Shown here one piece after another: positions 25,682-35,078 of a DNA stretch of 64,000 nucleotides (positions are counted from its first letter, which is position 1; each line of letters starts with the position of its first letter). Made by a program: the position numbers and the translations under genes. The stretch spans positions 434,001 through 498,000 of the forward strand of contig CALTVE010000002.1 in assembly GCA_943913135.1 (NCBI GenBank), given 5' to 3'. Origin of the DNA: an uncultured Francisella sp. Its GTDB lineage: Bacteria; Pseudomonadota; Gammaproteobacteria; Burkholderiales; Neisseriaceae. The notes beneath the pieces are model-generated. The model had not been told where the DNA came from. It was given only the letters and a program-made list of their open reading frames with translations, and searched no databases.

Positions 25682-26316
25682 TTTATCTGACTCGTATTAA
25701 CATGTTGCCCTATCGCGCCATCGTACGCGAGGGTAAGAAAAAAGAGTTCCAAAAACTGTTGTTAATAGCAGCAATGGTGGCACTGCTAATATCGCTCTTG
25801 GTGTATTACTACAGTAACCAACAATTAGATAAACAGAGAGATCGCAATAATTATTTAAGCTCGCGGATCGACGTTATGGATGCGCAAGTGAAAAAATACA
25901 ATCGCCTAGAGGATGAAAAAGCTCAGCTATTGACACAGCAAAGAGATTTAGAAAACTTACAGACGCGGCGCTTTCTAATTGCCAAGATGCTAAATGATTT
26001 GGATCATTTAGTGCCACGCGGCATGCAATTAATTACTTTACGTCCTGCTAAAGATAAAAATGGGATGCAGTATGAATTACAGGGCAAAGCCTTAACTGAT
26101 GCCAAAGTAGCACTTTTTTTGCGACAAATTGGCTCTACTCATCTGTTTTCTGATCACCCGGTGATGAATGAAATCCAAACTAAGAATGGAGTGCAGAATT
26201 TTACCGTTACTATTCAGTTCGTTTTAGATAAGCAAAGAGCTGAAGAAGAAAAGCATCAGGCTGAAGAAGCCAAGAAAAATAAATTGCATAAGAAACGCAA
26301 TAACCCAGAAGATTAG
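25678..26316 (+). CDS. pilN: Type IV pilus assembly protein PilN
   Basis: Inner-membrane alignment-complex protein that partners PilM and PilO. The conserved PilM-binding motif is near the start (RINMLPYRA, residues 5-13). One transmembrane helix follows (about 28-46), then a periplasmic coiled coil (about 47-95) and a ferredoxin-like domain. The C-terminus is very Lys/Glu-rich (EEEKHQAEEAKKNK). Overlap with pilM is 4 nt; pilO starts 8 nt after its stop. Confidence 0.95.
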   Translation: MIYLTRINMLPYRAIVREGKKKEFQKLLLIAAMVALLISLLVYYYSNQQLDKQRDRNNYLSSRIDVMDAQVKKYNRLEDEKAQLLTQQRDLENLQTRRFLIAKMLNDLDHLVPRGMQLITLRPAKDKNGMQYELQGKALTDAKVALFLRQIGSTHLFSDHPVMNEIQTKNGVQNFTVTIQFVLDKQRAEEEKHQAEEAKKNKLHKKRNNPED

Positions 26317-26324
26317 AGGCAGCA

Positions 26325-26954
26325 ATGGATGAAATAAAATCATATTATCAAAGGGTTCGGGATGATCTTCGCAATCTTAACTGGCGTGAATTGTATTTAT
26401 TGGATTATCCCTATCAGATCGTGGTTGCGATTATTTTTGGTTTGATCGCTTTTTTATTGCTTTATGGGGTTTTAGTTTCTGGGGTGCGCTCAGATTTAGC
26501 CGATGCACGTATTAAAGAGCTGGATTTAAAAGAAACTTATAAAAAAAGTGTTGCCAAAGTGGTGAAAATTCCTGATTTAGAAAAAGATGTTGTGCATATT
26601 AGCAGTGCGTCAAGCAATCTTTTGGGGCAATTACCTGATAGTTTCTCAGCGGCGAATATCGTGCAAGAATTTTACGAGGCAGGGGCTGAAAATGGTCTAA
26701 GAATTACGGTAAATAAGCATTTAAAACCTATAGATAATGGGGTGATGTTGATCCGTCCTTATGAAATTGAGACTACCGGAAGTTATGTTCAGCTAGAACG
26801 GTTTTGCTTGGCTTTAGGTCAGCTTAAAACAGTGGTGATTCTGGAAGATCTACAGTTAACTTATGATAAAAATTCTTCTAGCCCTAATACCTCTGTTTCG
26901 CAAGAACAGTTGCATTTAAAAATGCGCGCCAATACCTATCAACGTAAGGAATAA
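26325..26954 (+). CDS. pilO: Type IV pilus assembly protein PilO
   Basis: Bitopic inner-membrane protein that dimerises with PilN in the periplasm. It has a cytoplasmic N-terminus with RVRDDLRNLNWREL, a transmembrane helix at about 30-50 and a periplasmic coiled coil plus ferredoxin-like domain (209 residues in all, typical). A GGCAGC Shine-Dalgarno-like sequence precedes the ATG. It sits between pilN and pilP in the standard order. Confidence 0.95.
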   Translation: MDEIKSYYQRVRDDLRNLNWRELYLLDYPYQIVVAIIFGLIAFLLLYGVLVSGVRSDLADARIKELDLKETYKKSVAKVVKIPDLEKDVVHISSASSNLLGQLPDSFSAANIVQEFYEAGAENGLRITVNKHLKPIDNGVMLIRPYEIETTGSYVQLERFCLALGQLKTVVILEDLQLTYDKNSSSPNTSVSQEQLHLKMRANTYQRKE

Positions 26955-26968
26955 AGCAGGGGAACTTC

Positions 26969-27484
26969 ATGAAACTCAGTTTAGCGTTTTTTTCTTCTCT
27001 GCTGTTGTTGGCCTCTTGTAGCAAATATGATGAGATTGATTCTTGGATGGATCACGAACGCGCCAAGGCAGCGGCTAATTATAAAAAAAGCCATAAGCCG
27101 CAGGAATATAGCTTGCATAGTGTTCAATTGGAGTATCAATTGCAACCCCCAACTTCCGTAGAGCCTTTTAGTCCCTATAAACTGAAATTGTCCGTTTATC
27201 CTGGTGCACGCGCCAGTAAAGGGATTCTAGAGAATTACGATTTAGCAGAGATGAAGTATGTAGGCTATATAACAGATAAAAACAAAAATAAAGCCTTTGT
27301 AGATGTAGGGGGAACGGTATACGCCGTGGAGGTAGGTACCCCGATTGGCAAAGATTATGGAAAAGTAATCGCCATTTCTCCTGAAAAAATAAGCATTCAG
27401 GAGCATGTAGAAAGCTCCGAAGGCTTGTGGATACCGCACGATGCGGAACTTAACCGGGCCAGCGATGAAGCTTCGGCTCAATAA
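26969..27484 (+). CDS. pilP: Type IV pilus assembly lipoprotein PilP
   Basis: Inner-membrane lipoprotein that connects PilNO to the secretin PilQ. The signal peptide ends in the lipobox LLAS-Cys17. The middle is a flexible linker, and the C-terminal domain (about 90-160) has the beta-sandwich pattern of PilP/GspC homology regions (AFVDVGGTVYAVEVG, then KVIAISPEKISIQE). At 171 residues it is normal in length. It is 14 nt after pilO and 24 nt before pilQ. Confidence 0.95.
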   Translation: MKLSLAFFSSLLLLASCSKYDEIDSWMDHERAKAAANYKKSHKPQEYSLHSVQLEYQLQPPTSVEPFSPYKLKLSVYPGARASKGILENYDLAEMKYVGYITDKNKNKAFVDVGGTVYAVEVGTPIGKDYGKVIAISPEKISIQEHVESSEGLWIPHDAELNRASDEASAQ

Positions 27485-27508
27485 AAGAGGATATGAGGAA
27501 TAAACAAG

Positions 27509-29605
27509 ATGTTGAATGTTTCTAAAAAAACCGCTGTACTTCTAGGATCAGCGTTGTTCATCCCCTATGCGGTGGCCGGTGATATTGCCCAAGTAGAGCT
27601 CACTGGAATTAAAAATGAGCGTATTGTTAAAATTCGTTTTAAAGGGGGTCCAGTCATCCCTAAAGCGATTGCGCGCAAAAAAGAAAATCGGGTCACTTTA
27701 AATTTTGAAGGAGCTAACTCCTTGTTAGATAGAAATATCCTGCAATATAACGACCCAGTTTTGGCCAATATCGCTGTTTCCAAACTGGGCAATAGTACCC
27801 AGGTGGCGGTCAGCAGTAAAAATAGTTCTGATTACAGATTGGTGCGCAAGGGTAAAGAAATTTGGCTATACATTAAGTCCAAACCCCAAGCAAATGCCAT
27901 TGCACAAGCGAGTGAAGGAAAATTCCCTAATTCTGCTACCTTGCGCAGAGGACAGAATCCTTTAAGCTTGGATTTTAGGCGCTTAGGGGATAGTGGTGGC
28001 ACAGTATTACTTGAAGTCAGCGCTCGCCACGAGTCCCCCACAGTTAAAAAATATACGGATAGATTGGAGTTATTGCTAAAAGGTTATAAACCTTATTCAG
28101 AAGTGCAAAATAACTACGATGTAACTGAGTTTAACACTGTGGTGCGTAAAATTACAGTCAGCAAAAAAGGCAATGATGCCTTGGTGACCATATACAATAA
28201 TGCTGGTAATTGGGAATATAATTTAAAAGATAATGGTGCTCAGATTGCAGTAGAAATCAAGGCGGATGAAGGTCTAATCAGTGATAGCCAGGTTTTAAGC
28301 GGCAAACGTGCTGATGGTATGTATGATCCCTATATTAAACATAAAGGGGGTAAGATTTCATTAGATTTTCAAAATGTAGACGTGCGTACAGTTTTACAAA
28401 TTCTGGCTAAGGAAGCCAATATTAACATCGTAGCCAGTGATTCTGTTCAAGGTAAATTAACTTTGAAATTAGATAATGTGCGTTGGGATGAAGCCCTGCA
28501 TTTGGTGTTACAGGCGAAAAATCTGGGCATGAGAAAAGTGGGGTCTATTATCAATATTGCGCCTAGACAAGAATTTGAAGCGCAAGATCGACAGGAACTC
28601 AATTTAGAAAGAGAGCAAGACCAATTAGGAAGTTTGCAATCTCGCACTTTCCGAGTGAAATACAAAAATGTGAAAGATTTCCAGGCGATGATGCAGAGTT
28701 CTAATAAAGATTCTGGGAATTCAATTTTGTCTAAACGTGGTTCTTTGATGATCGATCCGGGCAGCAATACGTTGATTGTTACTGATTTACCCGTGAACTT
28801 AAACAAATTCGAACGCATGTTACAACAAGTGGATATTCCCCGTGATCAGGTAATGATTTCTGCACGCATCGTGGAAGTGAAGGATGATTACAGCCGTGAT
28901 TTTGGTATGCGTTTAGGGTCCTTAGCAGAGCATAACCGCGGACAAACCAGCATAGGCGGCGCTACTATTGTGGGATCTAATGATAATGGGGGAAATTCTT
29001 CTGGTGGGTTACCTTCCAATGTCAATTTTCCGCTTTCAGGTAACAGCGACAGCGGTTATGGCGCCTTTTCTATCATCCGTAATACGAAGAGCGCTATCGT
29101 AGAATTGCTTTTGGCGGCAATGCAAGAAGAGAAAAAAGCAAAAATTATTTCTTCTCCACGGGTATTAGCATTAAACGGGGAAGAAGCGCTTCTGGAAGAT
29201 GGGGTAGATGTGCAATACCGGGTGAAGCAAGGCAGTGATGAAGGTTATACCACCCAGTTTAAACGTGCGGTGACCTCTTTACACGTGGTGCCCCAGATTA
29301 CCCCCGATGGCAATGTGATTTTAGACGTCGCGGTAAAAAAGGACGCCCCTAATCCACAGGATGGCTCAATCAGTGTAAAAACCCTAAATACTAAAGCGAT
29401 GGTGGAAGATGGTGGTACTTTAGTACTAGGGGGGATTTATGACGAAACAGCGGTGGAAGGGGCGCGTAAGATTCCTTTCTTAGGCAATATTCCGGTGTTA
29501 GGTAGGGCCTTTAAAACCAATAACAGTAGCCGTAACCGACGAGAAGTATTGATTTTCTTGACCCCGCGCATAGTGAAAGCGAACGAAGGACGTTTGGAAT
29601 ACTAA
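27509..29605 (+). CDS. pilQ: Type IV pilus secretin PilQ
   Basis: Outer-membrane secretin channel for the pilus fibre. It has a signal peptide (about 1-23, ending AVAG), two N-terminal AMIN-like beta domains (about 25-250), then secretin N0/N1 domains. The C-terminal secretin domain is about 450-690, with VEDGGTLVLGG and the terminal VLIFLTPRI typical of the family. At 698 residues it matches PilQ of other gammaproteobacteria. A GAGGAATAAACAAG Shine-Dalgarno region precedes the ATG. The pilus motor and pilin genes are not in this window. Confidence 0.97.
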   Translation: MLNVSKKTAVLLGSALFIPYAVAGDIAQVELTGIKNERIVKIRFKGGPVIPKAIARKKENRVTLNFEGANSLLDRNILQYNDPVLANIAVSKLGNSTQVAVSSKNSSDYRLVRKGKEIWLYIKSKPQANAIAQASEGKFPNSATLRRGQNPLSLDFRRLGDSGGTVLLEVSARHESPTVKKYTDRLELLLKGYKPYSEVQNNYDVTEFNTVVRKITVSKKGNDALVTIYNNAGNWEYNLKDNGAQIAVEIKADEGLISDSQVLSGKRADGMYDPYIKHKGGKISLDFQNVDVRTVLQILAKEANINIVASDSVQGKLTLKLDNVRWDEALHLVLQAKNLGMRKVGSIINIAPRQEFEAQDRQELNLEREQDQLGSLQSRTFRVKYKNVKDFQAMMQSSNKDSGNSILSKRGSLMIDPGSNTLIVTDLPVNLNKFERMLQQVDIPRDQVMISARIVEVKDDYSRDFGMRLGSLAEHNRGQTSIGGATIVGSNDNGGNSSGGLPSNVNFPLSGNSDSGYGAFSIIRNTKSAIVELLLAAMQEEKKAKIISSPRVLALNGEEALLEDGVDVQYRVKQGSDEGYTTQFKRAVTSLHVVPQITPDGNVILDVAVKKDAPNPQDGSISVKTLNTKAMVEDGGTLVLGGIYDETAVEGARKIPFLGNIPVLGRAFKTNNSSRNRREVLIFLTPRIVKANEGRLEY

Positions 29606-29632
29606 TGTGCTCAGCAGGCTGGATAAGAGACT

Positions 29633-30166
29633 TTGCATCGAAAAAGTAATATCTACCTAGTAGGCCTTCCTGGGACGGGTAAAACCACCATAGGTAAGCA
29701 GTTGGCACGTGAATTAAAACGACCGTTTTACGATTCAGATCTCCTGTTAAGCGAACGTACTGGGGTGAATATTAAAACGATCTTCGAATTGGAAGGGGAA
29801 GAGCGCTTTCGTTTAAGAGAAACCGCAGTTATTACCGAGTTGTGTCACTTTTCCAATATTGTTCTCGCCACAGGCGGGGGGGCTATCTTAAAACAAGCCA
29901 ATCGTCGTTTGTTAAAAGAGACAGGCTGGGTGGTTTATCTACAAGCTTCACCTGCTTTTTTGGCTAGCCGTCTTTACAAAGATGTCAGTCGTCCTTTATT
30001 AAGTGGGGGCGATCGGCTAAGTAAGCTCAATATCCTTTATGATAGGCGCCATCAACTTTATGAAAAAGTTGCCGATTGTGTTTATCCGGTCCGCCCTGAA
30101 TTGACTGTCAGTCGAATGAGTAAAGAGATTTCTGTACTTTATTTGAGGAGAGAAAATGGTCACTGA
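29633..30166 (+). CDS. aroK: Shikimate kinase
   Basis: Phosphorylates shikimate with ATP in the chorismate pathway. Walker A is GLPGTGKTTIG near residue 11, the shikimate-binding region includes DSDLLL and GEERFRLRE, and ATGGGAI is the third binding loop. The only possible start is TTG at 29633, because an in-frame stop lies 9 nt upstream and no ATG precedes the Walker motif. Its 177 residues are typical. It lies 27 nt after pilQ and overlaps aroB by 11 nt. Confidence 0.95.
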   Translation: MHRKSNIYLVGLPGTGKTTIGKQLARELKRPFYDSDLLLSERTGVNIKTIFELEGEERFRLRETAVITELCHFSNIVLATGGGAILKQANRRLLKETGWVVYLQASPAFLASRLYKDVSRPLLSGGDRLSKLNILYDRRHQLYEKVADCVYPVRPELTVSRMSKEISVLYLRRENGH

Positions 30167-31250
30167 ACGCTTGTGGGTGGAGGCCTCTTCAGCTCGGTAT
30201 CCTATCTATATCTCTCCAGATTTAGAGATATTGCTTCAGGAAAAACTTGCCTACCATTTAAATGGGCAGACAGTGATTATCACCAATGATACAGTGGCCC
30301 ACTTTTATTTGCCGATGATAGAAAAAGTAGTGCAATCTTTAGGACAAAAAGCGGTTTGTATTGTGGTCAAAGATGGTGAACGCTACAAAAACCATACAAC
30401 CTTAAATGAAATTTACACCCAATTACTACAACATAAAATTGACCGTGGTGCCACTTTGCTTGCTTTGGGAGGGGGCGTTATCGGGGACATGGTTGGGTTT
30501 GCCGCGGCCACTTATCAAAGAGGAGTGGCGTTCATTCAAATTCCTACTACTTTGTTAAGTCAGGTAGATTCGTCAGTAGGAGGAAAAACAGCGATCAATC
30601 ATCCCTTAGGGAAAAATATGGTTGGCGCTTTTTACCAACCTAAAGCGGTATTTATAGGCCAAAATGTATTAACAACCTTAAATCAACGTGAATTTTCCGC
30701 CGGTATGGCCGAAGTTATTAAATATGGTTTAATTCAAGATAAAGAATTTTTTAGGTATTTAGAAAAAGAAACTTCGGCAATTCAAGCTTTGGATACGGAT
30801 ACTATCCGCAAAATAGTGTTTACGGCATGTACGATAAAAAAGGATATTGTTGCTGAAGATGAAAAAGAGCATGGAAAGCGTGCACTTCTTAATCTGGGCC
30901 ATACTTTTGCTCATGTGATTGAGCACGAACAAGGTTATGGCAACTGGTTACATGGCGAAGCGGTAGCTGCAGGTTTAGTGTTAGCAGCCCGTTTATCAAG
31001 AGAGCTTGGGTTATTGGAGAATAAGGAAATTGCGCGTATTAAAGCCCTGATAGAAAATTTTAATTTGCCCAGTACGCCGCCCTCTATAGAAATAGAGGCG
31101 TGGTTAGAGGGTTTTACCCAGGATAAAAAGGTACAGAATGGGCAGTGGCGCTTTGTCCTTCTAAAAGCCATCGGAGAGGCCGTGGTAAGTGCACAGGTAA
31201 AAGAAACCGACTTACGGAAGCTATTGCAAGGAGTGATGCATGAATATTAA
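30156..31250 (+). CDS. aroB: 3-dehydroquinate synthase
   Basis: Second step of the shikimate pathway, cyclising DAHP; needs NAD and a metal ion. Seen are the NAD-binding GGGVIGDMVGFAAATYQRG, the metal- and substrate-binding GEAVAAGL and GHTFAHVIEHE segments, and KYGLIQD. At 364 residues it is normal. GAGGAGAG precedes the ATG, which lies inside the aroK end. It overlaps the following small gene by 11 nt. Confidence 0.98.
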   Translation: MVTERLWVEASSARYPIYISPDLEILLQEKLAYHLNGQTVIITNDTVAHFYLPMIEKVVQSLGQKAVCIVVKDGERYKNHTTLNEIYTQLLQHKIDRGATLLALGGGVIGDMVGFAAATYQRGVAFIQIPTTLLSQVDSSVGGKTAINHPLGKNMVGAFYQPKAVFIGQNVLTTLNQREFSAGMAEVIKYGLIQDKEFFRYLEKETSAIQALDTDTIRKIVFTACTIKKDIVAEDEKEHGKRALLNLGHTFAHVIEHEQGYGNWLHGEAVAAGLVLAARLSRELGLLENKEIARIKALIENFNLPSTPPSIEIEAWLEGFTQDKKVQNGQWRFVLLKAIGEAVVSAQVKETDLRKLLQGVMHEY

Positions 31251-31551
31251 AGATAAGACCAGGCTTAATAAGCCCAATTATCACAAATTAGTTTTATGTA
31301 TCGTATTAGATGTAATTGGTATGTTACCTATTCCCTTTTTTAGCGTAGTATGGGCCCCTGCTTCCGCTTATTTATTGCTTAAGCTTTTTGGTTGGGGGAT
31401 GAAAGGTAAATTAGCAGCAGCGATTGGTTTTTTAGAAGAAGTTCTGCCTTTTACCGAAATGTTACCCACTTTTGTAATTTTTTGGTTATATGAAACATGG
31501 GTAAAGCGTAAAAAATACAACGCCTATTTGCCTACCGAGGATATAGAATGA
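31240..31551 (+). CDS. Small predicted membrane protein, 103 residues, function unknown
   Basis: I do not recognise a named family. Two hydrophobic segments (about 15-50 and 58-85) give a small integral membrane protein with the pattern LDVIGMLPIPF, then GFLEEVLPFTEMLPT. The repeated D/E-(x)-LP elements suggest a two-fold pattern within the membrane. It is tightly packed: its ATG lies 11 nt inside aroB, with GGAGTGATGC before it, and its stop overlaps the gcvP ATG by 4 nt. That packing and the non-random sequence make it a real gene. No function should be inferred from aroB or gcvP alone. Confidence 0.85.
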   Translation: MNIKDKTRLNKPNYHKLVLCIVLDVIGMLPIPFFSVVWAPASAYLLLKLFGWGMKGKLAAAIGFLEEVLPFTEMLPTFVIFWLYETWVKRKKYNAYLPTEDIE

Positions 31552-34427
31552 AATTAAGTGAATTATTGCTGCAAGGGAGTTTTGCTGATCGCCATATTGG
31601 GCCTACAGAAGAGGAAAAAAAGGAAATGTTGCAGCGCTTAGGCTATGATTCTTTAGGAGAATTCTTACAGGCAGTATTTCCTCCATCAGTGCCTCGTCTC
31701 AAAGGCTTAGATTTGCCCCCTGGAATCAGCGAAGTAGAGACGTTAGCAGAAATAGAAGATATCATTCAGCACAATAAGATATTTAAAAACTATATTGGCC
31801 TTGGCTATTACCCAACGGTGGTGCCCAGCGTCATTATACGCAACGTATTAGAAAATCCTGGCTGGTATACGGCTTATACACCCTATCAGGCTGAAGTATC
31901 ACAGGGCCGTTTAGAAGCTTTGTTTATTTTCCAAGAGGTGTGTGCTGCTTTAACGGGTATGCCTTTGGCTGGCGCTTCTTTGTTAGATGAAGCTACGGCA
32001 GCTGCTGAAGCAATGGCAATGGCGCATCGTATCAGTAAAAATAAAAAAAGCGCTCACTTTTTTGTCGACGAACGGGTTCTCCCTCAAACTTTAGATGTCA
32101 TAAAAACGCGTGCTCACTATTTTGGATTTAATTTAAAAGTTGGTCCGATTAAAGAAGCGATTCCTCAGGCAGATCAATATTTTGGTGTGTTATTAGCGCA
32201 CAGTGGTAAAGAAGGAGATATTGTTGACCTAAGAGAAGAAATTATTGTTTTTCATAAGGCGCAAGCGGTGGTCGTGATGAGCGCTGACCCGATGAGTTTG
32301 GTTCTGCTTAAGCCACCGGGGTCAATGGGAGCAGATATTGTAATTGGTAGTATGCAGCGTTTTGGTACGCCGATGAGTTTTGGTGGTGCGCATGCTGCAT
32401 TTTTAGCTTTTAAAGAGGAACATAAGCGCATGGCGCCAGGGCGTTTAATTGGAAAATCAGTTGATAGAACGGGGAAAAATGCCTACCGCATGGCCTTGCA
32501 GACTCGTGAACAACATATTCGCCGCGAAAAAGCGACTTCTAACATTTGTACTTCCCAAGTCCTCTTAGCGATTATGTCGGGTATGTATGCAGTTTATCAC
32601 GGTTATGAGGGGCTAAAGCAGATTGCTCAACGCATCCATAGGTTAGCGGTTCTTTTTGCCAGAACGGTAGAAAAAGAAAGTAATTTTAAAGTCATGCATT
32701 CTCTGTTTTTTGACAGCGTATGCATCGATTGCGGTGATCAAAAAGAAGAAATTATCCAAAAAGCAGAGAAAATGGGTTTCAATCTCGGCATACTGGCAGG
32801 GAGGCGCCTGCTGGTTGCATTTAACGAACGCTCTAATATTGAAGAACTGCGGGCTTTGCTGCAGATTTTCGCTCCACGTTCGAATATAGGGCCTCATTCT
32901 GAAGTTGAAGAAAATCTTCCTGATTCTTTACAGCGTAGAGATCAGATCCTTCAGCAAGCAGTTTTTAAAGATTATCAAAGCGAACAAAAAATGGTGCGTT
33001 ATTTGAAATATCTAGAAAACAAGGATATTTCTTTAACCCGCAGTATGATTGCTTTGGGTAGCTGTACCATGAAACTTAATTCTGCCGTTGAACTTTTACC
33101 TCTAACTTCCCCTTATTTAAGTGAAATTCACCCTTTTGCCCCTCCTCACCAGACACTGGGTTATCAATTGTTAATTGATAAAGTGATTACTGCGTTAAAG
33201 GCGATCAGCGGTTTTGATGGGGTGTCAGTTCAACCTAATTCTGGAGCGCAGGGTGAATACACTGGTTTAGTGATGATACGTCGCTATTTAGATGCGCAAG
33301 GGCAGGGTAGACGCAATATATGTTTGATCCCAAGTTCAGCACATGGCACCAATCCGGCCAGTGCTCAGATGGCGGGGTTAAAAGTCATCGAGGTAGCAAG
33401 CGATGAAAAAGGCAATGTAGATGTGAGAGATTTGCAAGAAAAAGCCGAGCGCTATCAAGAGGAACTTGCTGCTTTAATGATTACTTACCCTTCTACTCAT
33501 GGGGTTTTTGAAGAAGATATCATGAATATCTGTGCGATCGTTCACCAATATGGGGGCCAAGTATATATGGATGGCGCCAATATGAATGCGCAAGTAGGTT
33601 TCTTGCAGCCGGCAAAATTGGGGGTCGATGTTCTGCATATGAATTTACACAAAACCTTTGCCATCCCTCATGGGGGCGGAGGCCCTGGTGTGGGCCCTGT
33701 GAGTTTTAAAGCCCATTTAATACCTTACGCTCCAGGACATGTATTCGCCCCCTTGGGAAGTGGGCTGGCTCAAGAAGGCGCAGTGGCCGCAGCACCTTAC
33801 GGTTCAGCTGGAATCTTGGTGATCACTTGGATGTATATCCGTTTGATGGGAAGCGATGGATTAGTCAGAGCGACGGCGCAAGCGTTATTGAGTGCCAACT
33901 ATATCGCTCATGCTTTAAAAGAGGCCTATTCTATTTTATTCAGTGGTAAAAATCAGCGAGTGGCGCATGAATGTATTATTGACTTACGCCTCTTTAAAAA
34001 GGAAATCGGATTAACAGAAGTTGATTTTGCTAAGCGTTTAATCGATTTTGGCTTTCATTCTCCGACTATGTCTTTCCCTGTACCTGGCACGTTGATGATC
34101 GAACCGACCGAAAGCGAGAGTAAGGGGGAACTGGACCGCTTTATCGCCGCCTTATTAAAGATTCGGCAGGAGGCAGAAGCCGTACGGAAAGGAGAATGGA
34201 CGCTTGATGATAACCCGCTAGTAAATGCACCGCATACAGCCGCAAGCGTAGTAGACGATTGGACCCACGCTTATAGTCGTAGTGAAGCAGTCTACCCCTT
34301 AGACTATGTGAAAAAAGATAAATATTGGCCCCCGATATCGCGGGTGGATGAAGTGTATGGTGATAAATATTTCCAAGGACGGTTGAGTGAGAAAGTCCAA
34401 ACGGTAGGCGATTTAGAAAAACCGTAA
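31548..34427 (+). CDS. gcvP: Glycine dehydrogenase (decarboxylating), single-chain P-protein
   Basis: P-protein of the glycine cleavage system: decarboxylates glycine on PLP and passes the aminomethyl group to the H-protein. At 959 residues it is the full-length fused form. The PLP Lys is residue 702 in HMNLHKTFAIPHGGGGPG. The N-terminal half has FADRHIGPT and the Gly-rich FGGAHAAFLA. The start overlaps the preceding small gene by 4 nt. gcvT and gcvH are not in this window, unlike the E. coli gcvTHP operon. The stop lies 1 nt from the convergent pgsA end. Confidence 0.97.
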   Translation: MKLSELLLQGSFADRHIGPTEEEKKEMLQRLGYDSLGEFLQAVFPPSVPRLKGLDLPPGISEVETLAEIEDIIQHNKIFKNYIGLGYYPTVVPSVIIRNVLENPGWYTAYTPYQAEVSQGRLEALFIFQEVCAALTGMPLAGASLLDEATAAAEAMAMAHRISKNKKSAHFFVDERVLPQTLDVIKTRAHYFGFNLKVGPIKEAIPQADQYFGVLLAHSGKEGDIVDLREEIIVFHKAQAVVVMSADPMSLVLLKPPGSMGADIVIGSMQRFGTPMSFGGAHAAFLAFKEEHKRMAPGRLIGKSVDRTGKNAYRMALQTREQHIRREKATSNICTSQVLLAIMSGMYAVYHGYEGLKQIAQRIHRLAVLFARTVEKESNFKVMHSLFFDSVCIDCGDQKEEIIQKAEKMGFNLGILAGRRLLVAFNERSNIEELRALLQIFAPRSNIGPHSEVEENLPDSLQRRDQILQQAVFKDYQSEQKMVRYLKYLENKDISLTRSMIALGSCTMKLNSAVELLPLTSPYLSEIHPFAPPHQTLGYQLLIDKVITALKAISGFDGVSVQPNSGAQGEYTGLVMIRRYLDAQGQGRRNICLIPSSAHGTNPASAQMAGLKVIEVASDEKGNVDVRDLQEKAERYQEELAALMITYPSTHGVFEEDIMNICAIVHQYGGQVYMDGANMNAQVGFLQPAKLGVDVLHMNLHKTFAIPHGGGGPGVGPVSFKAHLIPYAPGHVFAPLGSGLAQEGAVAAAPYGSAGILVITWMYIRLMGSDGLVRATAQALLSANYIAHALKEAYSILFSGKNQRVAHECIIDLRLFKKEIGLTEVDFAKRLIDFGFHSPTMSFPVPGTLMIEPTESESKGELDRFIAALLKIRQEAEAVRKGEWTLDDNPLVNAPHTAASVVDDWTHAYSRSEAVYPLDYVKKDKYWPPISRVDEVYGDKYFQGRLSEKVQTVGDLEKP

Positions 34428-34428
34428 A

Positions 34429-35010
34429 TTAACGCAACTTTTTTACAATAGTCCGGAGATAGTAAATAAATGAGATAATGGTAAGAGCCGCTGCGATAAC
34501 TAAAAAAATATTACCTATAGCCAATAAATCCCAGCGAGTAAAAGGGAATTCGCCCAATAATAGAAGTATAAGAGCGGTCATTTGGGCTGCAGTTTTCCAT
34601 TTACCGATGGCGGCCACTTTCATCACGGGGCTGTGATTCTTACGCGCCATGAGTTCTCTTAAAGCAGTGACGCAGATTTCTCGACTGATAATGATGATCG
34701 CCAAAAATGCATAGGTTCTATCCCAGCGCACCAGCAGTACCAAGGCGCAGGCGACCAGTAATTTATCAGCGATAGGATCTAAAAATGCTCCTAATTCGGT
34801 GGTTTGTTGAAAACGACGAGCGATTAGGCCATCCAACCAATCGGTGGCGCTAGCGATGGCAAAAATCAAAGCGGCGGCAAAGTTTGCCCAGTAAGGATCG
34901 ATCGTGCCCGCAGGTAGCATCGCGGGTAGATAGCAAACGATGACGAAAATGGGAATTAAAGCAACGCGCAAGCCCGTCAGTAAATTGGGAATTGTTGGTT
35001 TGAATATCAT
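34429..35010 (-). CDS. pgsA: CDP-diacylglycerol-glycerol-3-phosphate 3-phosphatidyltransferase
   Basis: Makes phosphatidylglycerol phosphate, the committed step to phosphatidylglycerol; integral to the inner membrane. The CDP-alcohol phosphotransferase motif DG-x2-AR-x8-G-x3-D-x3-D is seen from DGLIAR to LDPIADK. The ATG at 35010 (193 residues, MIFKPTIPNLLT) has AAAGGCGG upstream and fits the family N-terminus; an ATG at 35046 would add 12 residues. It follows uvrC, as in E. coli. Confidence 0.95.
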   Translation of the reverse strand: MIFKPTIPNLLTGLRVALIPIFVIVCYLPAMLPAGTIDPYWANFAAALIFAIASATDWLDGLIARRFQQTTELGAFLDPIADKLLVACALVLLVRWDRTYAFLAIIIISREICVTALRELMARKNHSPVMKVAAIGKWKTAAQMTALILLLLGEFPFTRWDLLAIGNIFLVIAAALTIISFIYYLRTIVKKLR

Positions 35011-35078
35011 AAGCGCCGCCTTTAAGAAGTGCTTTGATTGTAGCATAGGCGTGCTTTTCTTGCTTTTTTGTCCTTAAT

